Part shown: piece by piece, positions 1-9,980 of the stretch
How positions within the stretch are numbered: position 1 is the stretch's first letter
How the letters are laid out: each line of letters opens with the position of its first letter
Source of the DNA: Arsenophonus sp046530935
GTDB taxonomy: Bacteria > Pseudomonadota > Gammaproteobacteria > Enterobacterales > Enterobacteriaceae
Length of the DNA: 64,000 nucleotides
Assembly: GCA_046530935.1 (NCBI GenBank)
Contig: JBHEQW010000003.1
Coordinates: 1 to 64,000, forward strand
Reading direction: 5' to 3'
The notes under the pieces: generated by a model
What the model saw: only the letters and a program-made list of their open reading frames with translations
Told to the model about the DNA's origin: nothing
Databases searched by the model: none
Translations under genes and position numbers: made by a program

Positions 1-1143
1 AGTTCTTCTCGATCTTTTTCTAGCTTCTTCATCGCTTCATGGATGCTTCGCTGAAAACTTTTTTAACAAAACATTAAGGGCGGTATTAGCGGTATCACAA
101 CTTTCTTCTAGGCAGAAGAAGACTGGAAGATCAACTCACGCAGAATCATCACCATTAACTTTTAGTTGCATGTCTTTAAGAGACTGAAGACATGCACATT
201 AGTTGTTTTTTGGCTGCTTAATAACGTCCATTCTGAGTATTTAAGAATATCTTTGCTATTGCCATTGCATTTTAAAAATCAAAGGCATTATATTCTCTGG
301 CAAATTTTGGAAGATACGCTTAATGTACGTGCTTTCAGCCCATTGAGAAGTTCGGCTAAGTTCGCTTTTAACTCTCAAAAGCATCTTCTACAATAACTAG
401 TTCATTACATGCATACTCAGTAATGCCTATAATCTGACCAGCAGTCCAAGTTCGATTTGCTTGCCTAAGAGATGACTGTATATGTTATCCACTCAAGAAA
501 TAAACGTAGTGCATATTACTTAAATCAGGCAGACGCAGCATTGCCTGTGTTTTTCAAGTTCTTGCTATTTCAGTTAGCTTATTCTCTTTCTATCAAGTAA
601 ACTGTATGTTTTTTTTAGCGAAAAGCATCCGCAGAAATTTGTGAAAATCACAGATGTAGAATGCCTCGCAGGTACAGAGTTATTGGAAATTCCTCAACGC
701 TTTTTGGACCTTTCAGATAAGGCACTAACACTAATAAGGAGATCTGTTGAAGCATATTTGATTGCTGCTGCGATTCTATGACCTTAGATACTTTAATCTC
801 AATATCGCTAATACCAGTATCTATAATTTCCTGTGGCAAATAACCTTTACTGACGGCGATATGGACACCTTATTCAGTCTATAAGCTATAAACGTTCAGC
901 ATTTTTTTGCGGCATGGCTTTAAGCTCATTCCTCAACTGTGGTGGGTGTTATCACAACCTAGCCAGCATTATGGATGAGTTCATGCAGGTGGTTAGAACT
1001 AATATTTGGTTTCGCAAATACATTTAGGGTAGATTTTTTATCGTATATCTATACTCTCTCTATTATTGAAATTAACCACGAAATCAATCAGATAAATAAG
1101 AGAGCATCTATTAAACTCAATACGTAAGAAATAAACATAACTT
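1..1143 (-). mobile_element. Degraded IS256-family element, cut by window start
   Basis: Minus-strand remains of an IS256 (Mutator-type) transposase, already inside the element at base 1. It shares with about nine other copies the reversed stretch that reads DLEELLAFYD-like near bases 1-45 and GIGDIEIKV near 790-830. Every frame is broken. The left inverted repeat ends near 1143, where the remains of an IS1595 element begin directly, so one element was inserted into or fused to the other. Confidence 0.75.
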
Positions 1144-1977
1144 ATAACTTTCTGATTATATAACATAATTAGGCGATGGTGATTAATTTTATGTTCGCTG
1201 ATAATGGGTTCATACTACTTAGCTCTATTCAAGAAAAGGATAGACTATTTGTTGATGATCTGCTAAAGAAAAACAGTTAATACGTTCTGTATTAAACTCT
1301 TCAAGAATTTTGTCGGTTATATGACCCACAGATTGATCTATGGCGATTAAGATCGAAATTAGTTCTTTTTTTTATCTCATCCTCTTGCAGCTTTTTTGCC
1401 TTTCCTTTATCAGATATAAGAGTTGCATTTAAAGGATTTATGGAAAATATTTCGTCAACTTCAAGAATACAACTTAACGCATTTATGTTGGCTGTTGCAG
1501 CTTAAGTAAGGAAGCAGTGAGGCCATATAAACGCTGTTTTCAAATTAATGCCTGCTTGTTTCACTGACTCTCGTAAAATCAAGCTATTCAACATATATCG
1601 CAGATAACTAAACTATTTATTTTATTTTTGTGATCTAGTTAGCAGAGGAGTTACAGTAAGATTGTTAAATGGTTTCTCCTGCAATTGTAAATTTACAATG
1701 ATATTGCTGTAAGACTAAATATCCTACAGCGGATAACATCTTCACTGTGAGAATATTAGGAGAATAAAGTGAAATGAGTTGTCTCAATGCATGAATCAAC
1801 ATCATCCAACAGATTGTTACCTAGAAAACTAATGATATGTAACTTTACATCAGCAAGAAAAAAAAGGAAAGGATCTCTGTTATCTGTATAATTATTTGTT
1901 TTTTTATGGCAAGCTTTCTAGCAAAAATTCTTCATAAGTGGAATGGATTTCTACTAACAAGCTTTAGAAACATAGCC
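1144..1977 (-). mobile_element. Degraded IS1595-family element, truncated
   Basis: Reverse-oriented IS1595-type element, recognised by comparison with the fuller copies at 6036, 18252 and 39804. Its terminal repeat (ACATAGCC at the outer end) closes near 1977, about 60 bases before the ubiD promoter. The other end is missing, replaced by the IS256 copy. No open transposase frame remains. Confidence 0.65.
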
Positions 1978-2037
1978 ATTTAGTTGCATTGTAATTAATT
2001 AATAATACTCACTAATCTGAACAAATTAAACCTTTAT

Positions 2038-2065
2038 TTGTAACCTGTATGAAACAACTTATAAT
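2038..2065 (+). promoter_or_regulatory. Candidate sigma-70 promoter for ubiD-fre
   Basis: A -35-like TTGTAA (2038-2043) and a perfect -10 TATAAT (2060-2065) are separated by 16 bases, and the -10 lies 35 bases before the ubiD ATG. The sequence lies outside the IS1595 remnant that ends near 1977. Seen in the sequence; activity is inferred. Confidence 0.5.
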
Positions 2066-2100
2066 GAAGCTTCACTAAATTAAAAAGTAGAAAGTATATA

Positions 2101-3573
2101 ATGAAATACCGTGATTTTAGAGATTTTATATCATTATTAGAACAAAAAAAAGAACTGAAACGTATCAGCTATGAAGTCGATCCTTATTTAGAAATGACAG
2201 AAATAGCAGATAGAACTTTGCGAGCTGGTGGGCCTGCACTTTTATTTGAAAACCCTAAAGGTTTTTCTATGCCAGTTCTGTGTAATTTATTTGGGACAGT
2301 CAAACGCGTTGCGATGGGTTTAGGGCAAGAAAATATCAAAGCATTATATGAAGTTGGCAAATTATTAACACTTCTTAAGGAACCGGATCCACCTAAAGGA
2401 TTTACTGATTTAATTAACAAACTGGCAAAATTTAAGCAAGTCCTTAATATGCCAATCAAAAGGTTAAAGTTGGCAGCTTGTCAAGAACAGATTTTGCAAG
2501 GTGATGATGTTAATTTATTTCGTATTCCAATAATGCATTGTTGGCCAGAAGATGTAGCACCACTTATAACATGGGGATTGACAGTTACTAGAGGACCTCA
2601 TAAGCCACGGCAAAATCTAGGCATCTATCGTCAGCAATTATTAACTAAAAATAAATTGATCATGCGTTGGTTATCTCACCGTGGTGGGGCATTGGATTTT
2701 CAAGAATGGTGTAATAAACATCCAGATAAACCTTTTCCTGTTGCAGTAGCTTTGGGGGCTGATCCTGCTACTATTTTGGCCGCTGTAACACCTATTCCGG
2801 ATACGCTTTCAGAATATGCATTTGCTGGATTATTACGAGGACATCGTTCAGCTGTTATAAGATGTATATCTAATGAGCTTGAGGTGCCGGCAGGTGCAGA
2901 AATTATTCTCGAAGGATATATTGATCCTAAAGAATTTGCACTAGAAGGGCCCTGTGGAGATCATACAGGTTATTATAATGAAGGTGATAAATTTCCTGTA
3001 TTTATCGTTACACATATGACTCAACGTAATGATGCTATTTATCATTCAACTTACAGCGGGCGCCCTCCTGATGAACCTGCCGTTTTAGCTGCTGCACTGA
3101 ATGAGATTTTAGTCCCTATTTTACAAAAACAGTTTCCAGAAATTGTTGATTTTTATTTACCACCTGAGGGATGCTCTTATCGGCTTGCCATAGTAACCAT
3201 AAAGAAACAATATGCTGGGCATGCTAAGAGCCTTATGATGGGAGTTTGGTCTTATTTACGGCAATTTATATATATAAAATTTGTTATTGTTTGTGATGAA
3301 GATATTAATGCTCGCGACTGGAATGATGTTATTTGGGCAATAACAACCAGAATGGACCCAGCACGAGATACAGTTATAATAGAAAATACCCCAATCGATC
3401 ATCTTGATTTTGCATCACCCATCTCAGGTTTAGGTTCAAAAATGGGGCTTGATGCAACCAATAAATGGCCAGGCGAAACACAACGAGAGTGGGGTCGCCC
3501 AATTGTTATGACAGAAAAAATAAAAAAACGGATAGATGATATTTGGCATGAATTGGATATTTTTAGATTATGA
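2101..3573 (+). CDS. ubiD: UbiD, 4-hydroxy-3-polyprenylbenzoate decarboxylase
   Basis: Decarboxylates 3-octaprenyl-4-hydroxybenzoate in ubiquinone synthesis, using prenylated FMN made by UbiX (known for the family; ubiX is not in this window). The 490-residue product is close to the 497 of E. coli and is collinear with it throughout: RAGGPALLFENPKG at residues 41-54, the GDHTGYYNE block near the middle, and NTPIDHLDFASP near the C terminus. The start aligns with E. coli MKYNDLRDF after its three extra N-terminal residues. The ribosome site is weak. The TGA stop lies within the ribosome site of fre, so the two genes form a translationally linked pair. Clean and full length between two blocks of dead IS sequence. 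Confidence 0.96.
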   Translation: MKYRDFRDFISLLEQKKELKRISYEVDPYLEMTEIADRTLRAGGPALLFENPKGFSMPVLCNLFGTVKRVAMGLGQENIKALYEVGKLLTLLKEPDPPKGFTDLINKLAKFKQVLNMPIKRLKLAACQEQILQGDDVNLFRIPIMHCWPEDVAPLITWGLTVTRGPHKPRQNLGIYRQQLLTKNKLIMRWLSHRGGALDFQEWCNKHPDKPFPVAVALGADPATILAAVTPIPDTLSEYAFAGLLRGHRSAVIRCISNELEVPAGAEIILEGYIDPKEFALEGPCGDHTGYYNEGDKFPVFIVTHMTQRNDAIYHSTYSGRPPDEPAVLAAALNEILVPILQKQFPEIVDFYLPPEGCSYRLAIVTIKKQYAGHAKSLMMGVWSYLRQFIYIKFVIVCDEDINARDWNDVIWAITTRMDPARDTVIIENTPIDHLDFASPISGLGSKMGLDATNKWPGETQREWGRPIVMTEKIKKRIDDIWHELDIFRL

Positions 3574-3583
3574 GAGGATGTGA

Positions 3584-4285
3584 ATGACGAGATTAAGTTG
3601 TAAGATAGTTTCTATAGAAACTATCACTGATACAGTTTATCGCGTTTGCTTATTACCTGATGCTCAAATTTTCTTTCGTGCCGGTCAATATTTAATGCTC
3701 ATTATGGATGAGCAGGATAAGCGTCCATTTTCCTTGGCTTCAATTCCTTCAGAAAAAAAAATAATTGAACTACATATTGGTGTATCAGAATTTAATTTTT
3801 ATACCATGGCGGTTATAGAGCGTATTTTTGCGCAAAATAGTATTGATATTGATGTCCCTCATGGTAAAGCTTGGTTTCGCCATGGAAGTAAAAAACCAAT
3901 AATTCTTATTGCCGGTGGAACAGGGTTTTCTTATACCCGCGCTATTTTATATGCTGCATTAGAAGAAAATCCTGATAGAGATATTACCTTCTATTGGGGT
4001 GGACGAAGGCTAGAACATTTATATGATTTAGGTGAATTGCAATATCTTTCAGAGAAATATCACAATATAAAAATTATTCCTGTTGTTGAACAGCCTGAAC
4101 CAGATTGGCGAGGATGGACAGGTACGGTTTTGAGTGCTGTATTGGACGATTTTGGTTCTCTTACAAAATATGAAATTTATATTGCTGGGCGTTTTGAAAT
4201 GGCAAAAATTGCAAGAGAACAGTTTTGTGGTAAAAGAGAGATCAGCCCTGAATATCTTTATGGTGATGCCTTCGAATTTATTTAA
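3584..4285 (+). CDS. fre: Fre, NAD(P)H-flavin reductase
   Basis: Reduces free FMN or FAD with NAD(P)H. In the ubiquinone context it is thought to supply reduced flavin for UbiX-UbiD. The 233 residues equal the E. coli length. The flavin-binding RPFS motif is at residues 47-50 and the nucleotide-binding GGTGFSY at 111-117; the ends MTRLSCK and GDAFEFI match the family. The ribosome site GAGAGGA overlaps the ubiD stop, with a 10-base intergenic gap. No terminator is visible downstream; an IS481 remnant begins about 100 bases later. In E. coli ubiD-fre follows rfaH, but here the pair sits upstream of rmuC. Confidence 0.95.
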   Translation: MTRLSCKIVSIETITDTVYRVCLLPDAQIFFRAGQYLMLIMDEQDKRPFSLASIPSEKKIIELHIGVSEFNFYTMAVIERIFAQNSIDIDVPHGKAWFRHGSKKPIILIAGGTGFSYTRAILYAALEENPDRDITFYWGGRRLEHLYDLGELQYLSEKYHNIKIIPVVEQPEPDWRGWTGTVLSAVLDDFGSLTKYEIYIAGRFEMAKIAREQFCGKREISPEYLYGDAFEFI

Positions 4286-4387
4286 ATGTAATAACAAAAT
4301 AACAAACAAGCTTCATCCTTAGCCAGAAAATAGCAACAATAAGCAATAAAAATAGCAATATTATACAATAAAGTCTAGATTAGTTGT

Positions 4388-4985
4388 TTAGTCCCGATAA
4401 TTATATAGGCCATTGTCTCCTGGCCTTATTTATAGAAAGATGCTTACTTAAAAGAGGTATAGGATATAGTTGATGGCAATATATTATGATGATTATGGCT
4501 CAATCCTCAGGAAAGTACAATACCTAAAATCAGTGCTGCTTTTTAGGCCAGGAAAGCATCCTGTGCCTCTACTTTGGTTAGATGTTATGGCCATAATATC
4601 GTAACTTAGCGTTGTTAAATAGTAAAAACAATATGGGTTTGATTATCACAAACCATATTTACTATTTGGTTACAGATTATGTTGTCGCCTGCTAAGGAAG
4701 CCGTACTCATTTTCCTGCTAAAATCTTTTTTCTCTCTTAAGGATCTTACTGATAGTCTTACGAGAGTTCCTTAACCTCCTTGTATATCAATCTGGCATGG
4801 ATAGCTGTTTACAAAAGCATGTAGAGCCTGTATGTGGAATTTCCGTGACAATGATGAAAAAGAATTGATGCAGAAACATAAATGGTTTAAAAGATTACGA
4901 ATCTAGTTATCTCTGCACTTAGCTAGATATAAAATATCTTCCGCAAATGAAAAACAAAATTTTACAACGTTAGTTTTTAGTAAGT
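4388..4985 (+). mobile_element. Degraded IS481-family element
   Basis: Starts with the end sequence shared by the copies at 14107, 30063, 51303 and 60010 (TGTTTAGTCCC, then ATTATATAG). In the other copies the following DNA reads, with repairs, TTPKIRAAL..SKEPA..LAKRYGIS, the N-terminal helix-turn-helix of IS481 transposases. Here it holds many stops, and the 3' part is not recognisable. Confidence 0.65.
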
Positions 4986-6035
4986 GTATAGATATTACGT
5001 AATGATGAGCTGGAGATAATTTGAAGTCAAAACGTGCGATAAATGGTGGACTGCTTTTATTTCTATCAGTGCAACTAAATTATACTGTTATTTTTTATAG
5101 GTGCAGGAGGTGATGTGGAAGTGCTTTTGTTTTGTTGAGTTGCACGATCAAATTAGACAATATTTGTAGATGCTGATCAATGAAACTTTATACAGCAATG
5201 CTAGTTGTTTTCTACTTTGACCTGACTTGAGTAATTTTTTAGCCTGGTATTATTGTGCAGAAGATAATTAGCAAGGTATTACACTCGATAAGACAGTCCC
5301 TGATCATCTTGCTTATCACTATAACTAAAAACTTGCCTGAGTAAGCTCCGGAACCAGTTTCCATACTATTTGTGTGCCAATTTGCTCATCAATATGAAAG
5401 AAAGATCACTAAGTAGAAGGAATGGTGTATCGATAAAATACATCAAACTATGAAAATGAATCCTTTTATCTTCTAGTTCAGAGATTAAACCAATTAAATA
5501 GTTAATACTTATGCCTATCTTCTGGTTATCTATAGTTCAGATCACCAACTGTAAGCTGATTTTAAGTAGTTTAATATGCGTTGTAATCTAGATCTTTCTT
5601 CTATGGATTGTTTTCCACTAATTTTATCCTTAGATAATCAATTCAGGATTTGAAAAATTAACTATTTTTATTGTAAATTAATCTTTTAGTTATTTTTTTT
5701 GATGCACTTATATAAGTCTATATATCATTTTTATTTCTTGCTGCTTTCTCTGAAAACCTTATCATTGCTTGTTTTGGTTTAAATTTTAGTTAAATTTTAA
5801 ATTTAAAAATTTTAGCAACAAAGGTTGATGTGTATTTCTTGTACTTTTCCCATTGATGCAACTATCAATACTTCGTCTTTGCTATAATCGCCAACATTGC
5901 CTGCTGGAATACTGATGTTTGCATTACCATTAAAGGGTATATCAGCGATATTTACATGTTTGTAGGTGAGTTATGTCGACAGATAATACAAATCAATATT
6001 AGTTATGATTAACCTTTAAAAATCTCTTTACTAAT
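4986..6035. other. Unassigned decayed stretch
   Basis: No gene recognised. A reading of about 50 codons without stops runs on the minus strand near 5980-5820 (ending ..MGKVQEIHINL), preceded by other broken frames. It looks like the tail of a decayed gene, but I cannot name it. Confidence 0.4.
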
Positions 6036-7085
6036 GGTTATGTTTGAGCAAAGGGTTTTGGCAAAAATCATTTACTGTATAAATGATTTTGATACAAATA
6101 TTACAATGAAAAAGCAAACAGTCATACAGATCAAAGAGACTCTTTCCTTACTTCCTGCCAACATAAAGCTGCATTTCATTAGTTAGGTTGGTGACAATTA
6201 TTTGTTGCATGATGTTGATTCATTCATTGAAGCAACTTATTTCACTTTATTCTGCTCATATTATTATAATGAACATCTTAATGTTATCCGCTTTGGATAT
6301 TCATTTAGGATTACATGGATATCGTTACAAAATCACTGGTTGCAGGAAACCATTTAGTAATCTTATTGGAAGTCCTCTAGCGAATTAGATAAGATGGATA
6401 AATAGTTTAGTTATATGCGATGTATGTTGAATAGCTTTATTTTATGGAAGTAAGTGAAATAAGTAAGCATTGATTTGAAAACAGCGTTTAGATGACTTCA
6501 CTGCCTCATTGGCTTCAGAATCGACAACAAACATAAATGCATTAAATAGTATTTTTGAAGTCAATGAAATTTTTTCCATGAATCATTTAAATTAAAGGAT
6601 TATATGCAACATAAAAAAGTTAGAAAACGTTCGAGATGAGGGAATAAAAGGAAAGAATAAATCGCGATCTTAATTGCTCGAGATCGATAGTAGGTTATAT
6701 TTAAGCAATGGAGATTTTTGAAGATTTTAATGTAGAGTATGTTAGACATTTTTTTAAGTCATCATCTATAAATAGTCTATTATTTGCTCTGATGGATCTA
6801 AATAGTACGAATTTTTTGCTAGCGAGTATGAAATTAATCATTATCGTCTAATAAAATTAGATAATTAGAGAGTTATTTATAAGACATTCCATATTTAAGC
6901 TGTGAATATAATTATATTCACTAATTAAAAAGATAGTTCAGTAAATTCCATGCTATGTGGTGGTTTTATTTATCAAATTATCTAGCCTGAAAAAATTATT
7001 TAAAAGGAAAACAATTGAAATATAGACCAGACGTGGCTACAAATTACTCTTCGAGCGCAAACTAACAACATTTGCGAATATAGCC
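6036..7085 (+). mobile_element. Degraded IS1595-family element
   Basis: Both ends are present: a left end related to GGCTATGTTGGCAAAGG (6036) and a right end related to CCTTTGCTAACATAGCC (7085), forming imperfect terminal inverted repeats. Inside, broken frames give LDLKTAFRWHH and IVEVDEIFFL-like peptides, as in IS1595-type (ISXO2-like) transposases with a DDE-type centre. About 1.05 kb, the usual size. The right end lies only 54 bases before rmuC. Confidence 0.75.
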
Positions 7086-7139
7086 AAAAACCATACTATC
7101 TTCCTGGATAGTGATAACTATTTTAAGGAAAAACTTAAG

Positions 7140-8477
7140 GTGGATATTCAGTTATTATATGCAGTTATTGGATTTTTTACAGGCACACTCCTTGGTGGTA
7201 ATTTTACCTGGTTCCTTATAGCGCAAAAAATGAATAAAAAAGAGTCTGAATTACGAGATTTTTATAGTGTCCAGGCTAGCTATGAGGAAAAGATCACTCA
7301 TCTTGAATATTGGAAAGTTAAATCTGAGCACCTGGACCAAGAATTAAGGTTACAAATGGAAGTTAATCGTAATCAAGAAGTTGAACTACGTGAAGTCATG
7401 ACACGGCTTGAAGATACACGGTTAGCTTTTGAAGAAAAACAACGGCTGTTACTCAATACTGAGGAGCGATTAAATGTTCAATTTGAGAATTTGGCCAATC
7501 GTGTTTTTGAACAAAATGAACGTAGAGTTTCAGAGCAAAATCGTCAAAGTTTAATTACATTATTAACACCTTTCCGTGAACAATTAGACGGGTTTCGCCG
7601 TCAGGTATATGAGAGTTTTAGTCAGGAAGGACGTGAGCGTCATACTCTAGCTCATGAAATTCGTCAGCTTCAGCAATTAAATGCAGTAATGGCAAAAGAA
7701 ACAATTAATCTTACTAAAGCCTTAAAAGGTGATAATAAAATTCAGGGAAATTGGGGTGAGACCATTCTCTCTCGTATATTAGAAGCTTCTGGGCTAAGGC
7801 AGGGGCATGAATTTGAAACTCAAGTTAGTATTAATACATCCAATAGTCGTTATCAACCAGATGTAATTATTCGTTTACCACAAGGTAAAGATATTGTTAT
7901 CGATTCTAAAATGTCATTGACAGCTTATGAGTACTATTTTAATAGCGAAGATGAGCAAGAGCAAGCAAGTGCATTGCGAGGGCATATTAATTCAGTGCGT
8001 AATCATATAAAAGAGCTTGGACGAAAAGATTATCATCAATTAAACGGGTTAAGATCGTTGGATTATGTGTTAATGTTTATTCCTCTAGAACCAGCTTATT
8101 TGATTGCTTTACGTGAAGCACCTGAACTTATTGATGAAGGTTTGCGAAATAATATTTTTCTCGTTTGTCCTTCAACTTTATTGGTGGCAGTACGTATTAT
8201 TAATAATTTATGGCGTTATGAACAACAGAGTCAAAATGCACAAGTAATTGCCAAACGTGCTGCTAGCATGTATGACAAAATGCGGTTGTTTATCGATGAT
8301 ATACAAGTTTTAGGTAATAGTTTGAGTAAAGCACATGTAAATTATCAATCAGCGATAAAAAAATTAGCTGAAGGAAAAGGTAATTTAATTAGCCAGGCGG
8401 AAAGTTTAAAAGATTTAGGTATAGAAGTTAAACGTTCGATTGATATTGAATTTAAGAAACAAACGGCTGAATCATGA
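7140..8477 (+). CDS. rmuC: RmuC, DNA recombination-limiting protein
   Basis: RmuC limits inversion at short inverted repeats in E. coli and carries a predicted PD-(D/E)XK-like nuclease domain. The 445 residues compare with 475 in E. coli; only the variable C-terminal tail is shorter. An N-terminal membrane segment (about 6-28) is followed by a long coiled coil (35-190) and the RmuC core, with KGDNKIQGNWGE at 196-207 and then VIDSKM and YVLMFIPLEP. The start is GTG with AAGG immediately upstream; it aligns with the E. coli start. A short hairpin (7095-7112) lies in the leader. The gene heads the ubiE-ubiJ-ubiB block as in E. coli. Its promoter would have to lie in or next to the IS1595 end at 7085. 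Confidence 0.93.
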   Translation: MDIQLLYAVIGFFTGTLLGGNFTWFLIAQKMNKKESELRDFYSVQASYEEKITHLEYWKVKSEHLDQELRLQMEVNRNQEVELREVMTRLEDTRLAFEEKQRLLLNTEERLNVQFENLANRVFEQNERRVSEQNRQSLITLLTPFREQLDGFRRQVYESFSQEGRERHTLAHEIRQLQQLNAVMAKETINLTKALKGDNKIQGNWGETILSRILEASGLRQGHEFETQVSINTSNSRYQPDVIIRLPQGKDIVIDSKMSLTAYEYYFNSEDEQEQASALRGHINSVRNHIKELGRKDYHQLNGLRSLDYVLMFIPLEPAYLIALREAPELIDEGLRNNIFLVCPSTLLVAVRIINNLWRYEQQSQNAQVIAKRAASMYDKMRLFIDDIQVLGNSLSKAHVNYQSAIKKLAEGKGNLISQAESLKDLGIEVKRSIDIEFKKQTAES

Positions 8478-8563
8478 TTAAAAAATCGTTAGGTTATAAA
8501 TTAAGATCTTGTGATAAACATTGTTAGACTTCAATTATTTTAATGATTAAATGAGCATAAATG

Positions 8564-9319
8564 ATGGTAGATTTAATTAAAGAAACTACTGATTTTGGCT
8601 TTCGTAAAGTAGCTAAGGATGAGAAAGCTAATTTGGTTGCTGCTGTTTTTCATTCAGTGGCAGCACAATATGATGTTATGAATGATCTTATGTCATTTGG
8701 AATCCATCGAATCTGGAAAAGTTTTATGATAAAAGCTAGTGGTGCGCGTCTAGGGCAATTTATTTTAGATTTAGCTTGTGGTAGCGGAGACTTGAGTGCT
8801 AAATTTGCCAAAATAGTTGGTGAAAAAGGTGAGGTTGTGTTGGCAGATATCAATGATTCCATGTTGAAAATAGGGCGTAAAAAGCTTCGCGATCATGGTA
8901 TTATTGGTAATGTTAATTATGTTCAAGCTAATGCTGAAGAGTTGCCTTTTCCTGATAACCACTTCGATTGTATTAGTATTTCTTTTGGATTGCGCAATGT
9001 TACTGATAAAGATAAAGCACTTCAATCAATGTTTAGAGTTTTAAAACCTGGTGGTCGTTTATTAGTATTAGAGTTTTCAAAACCTATTTTTTTAGCATTA
9101 ACTAAAGCTTATGATGCCTACTCTTTTCATATTTTACCGCTGATTTGTCGAATGATAGCCAATGATCCTGATAGTTATCGATATCTGGCTGAATCTATTC
9201 GACTGCATCCAGATCAAGAGACGTTAAAGGCAATGATAGAGTTAGTTGGCTTTGAACAAGTTTCGTATACCAATATGACTGGTGGAATTGTTGCCTTACA
9301 TAGAGGATTTAAATTTTAA
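8564..9319 (+). CDS. ubiE: UbiE, C-methyltransferase of ubiquinone/menaquinone synthesis
   Basis: S-adenosylmethionine-dependent methylation of 2-polyprenyl-6-methoxybenzoquinol (and of demethylmenaquinol where present). 251 residues, as in E. coli. SAM motif I reads LDLACGSGDLS at residues 68-78, where most relatives have DLAGGTGD; later blocks NAEELPFPDN, SFGLRNVTDK and LKPGGRLLVLEFSKP are intact. Two ATGs stand in tandem; the second (8564) aligns with MVDKSQETT of E. coli. An 86-base gap separates it from rmuC and one base from ubiJ, indicating one transcription unit. Confidence 0.96.
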   Translation: MVDLIKETTDFGFRKVAKDEKANLVAAVFHSVAAQYDVMNDLMSFGIHRIWKSFMIKASGARLGQFILDLACGSGDLSAKFAKIVGEKGEVVLADINDSMLKIGRKKLRDHGIIGNVNYVQANAEELPFPDNHFDCISISFGLRNVTDKDKALQSMFRVLKPGGRLLVLEFSKPIFLALTKAYDAYSFHILPLICRMIANDPDSYRYLAESIRLHPDQETLKAMIELVGFEQVSYTNMTGGIVALHRGFKF

Positions 9320-9320
9320 A

Positions 9321-9980
9321 ATGGATATGTTATCAGCAAAAAGCTATTCAATAATTCCATTATTAGATGTTGGGATATCGTTTCTTTTACAACATATTTT
9401 GAATAAATTTTTCTATCAGGAAGTTGCATTGAAATCAGCTAGAATAAGATTGATTGGGAAAGTGCTGTCGATTGATTTTAAGGAATTATCTCAACCGTTG
9501 ATATTTGTATTCTCTAAGAAACGAGTTGATGTGGTAAATAATCACCACACACCAGAAGATTGTATTATAAAAACTACATTAGTAACGTTAGCACGTCTTA
9601 AAGAAAAACAACAACTTTCAGAGTTGATCAACGATGGCACGATTATTATCGTAGGGGATATGCAAGTTGTGCTGCATTGGTGTGCATTGCTTGATGCAGC
9701 TGAATGGGATTTGGCTCATTACCTTGCTCCTTATATCGGTGATTTTATTGCTGAAGGTGTGAGTTGTTGGGTTAAAAAAGGTATAATTGGAATAAATGAG
9801 TTATTAAATCAACAAAAAAAATATTTTAAAAATGCATTGGTAGAAGAATGGAGAATATCTCCTAATGCATTGGAAGTGCTAAGTTTTATTGATAAGATTG
9901 AACGAGTGGTCGCAGATATTTCAGGATTGGAACTGCGTTTAGCCAAATTGGAGGAAAAATATGAGACCGAAAGAAATTAA
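9321..9980 (+). CDS. ubiJ: UbiJ, ubiquinone assembly factor (SCP2 domain)
   Basis: UbiJ is a lipid-binding accessory factor of the aerobic Ubi complex. 219 residues against 201 in E. coli; the extra residues are at both ends. An SCP2-like domain covers roughly residues 25-130 (LIGKVLSIDF, LIFVFSKKRVDV, LINDGTIIIVGDMQVV), followed by a helical C terminus ending LELRLAKLEEKYE. The ATG at 9321 follows the ubiE stop by one base. A longer reading from an ATG at 9282 would overlap ubiE and has no homologous residues, so I reject it. Overlaps ubiB by 20 bases. Confidence 0.93.
   Translation: MDMLSAKSYSIIPLLDVGISFLLQHILNKFFYQEVALKSARIRLIGKVLSIDFKELSQPLIFVFSKKRVDVVNNHHTPEDCIIKTTLVTLARLKEKQQLSELINDGTIIIVGDMQVVLHWCALLDAAEWDLAHYLAPYIGDFIAEGVSCWVKKGIIGINELLNQQKKYFKNALVEEWRISPNALEVLSFIDKIERVVADISGLELRLAKLEEKYETERN

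Noticed and set aside
9282..9320. Longer start for ubiJ
   Set aside because: The extra 13 codons lie inside ubiE and match nothing in the family; ATG 9321 directly follows the ubiE stop.
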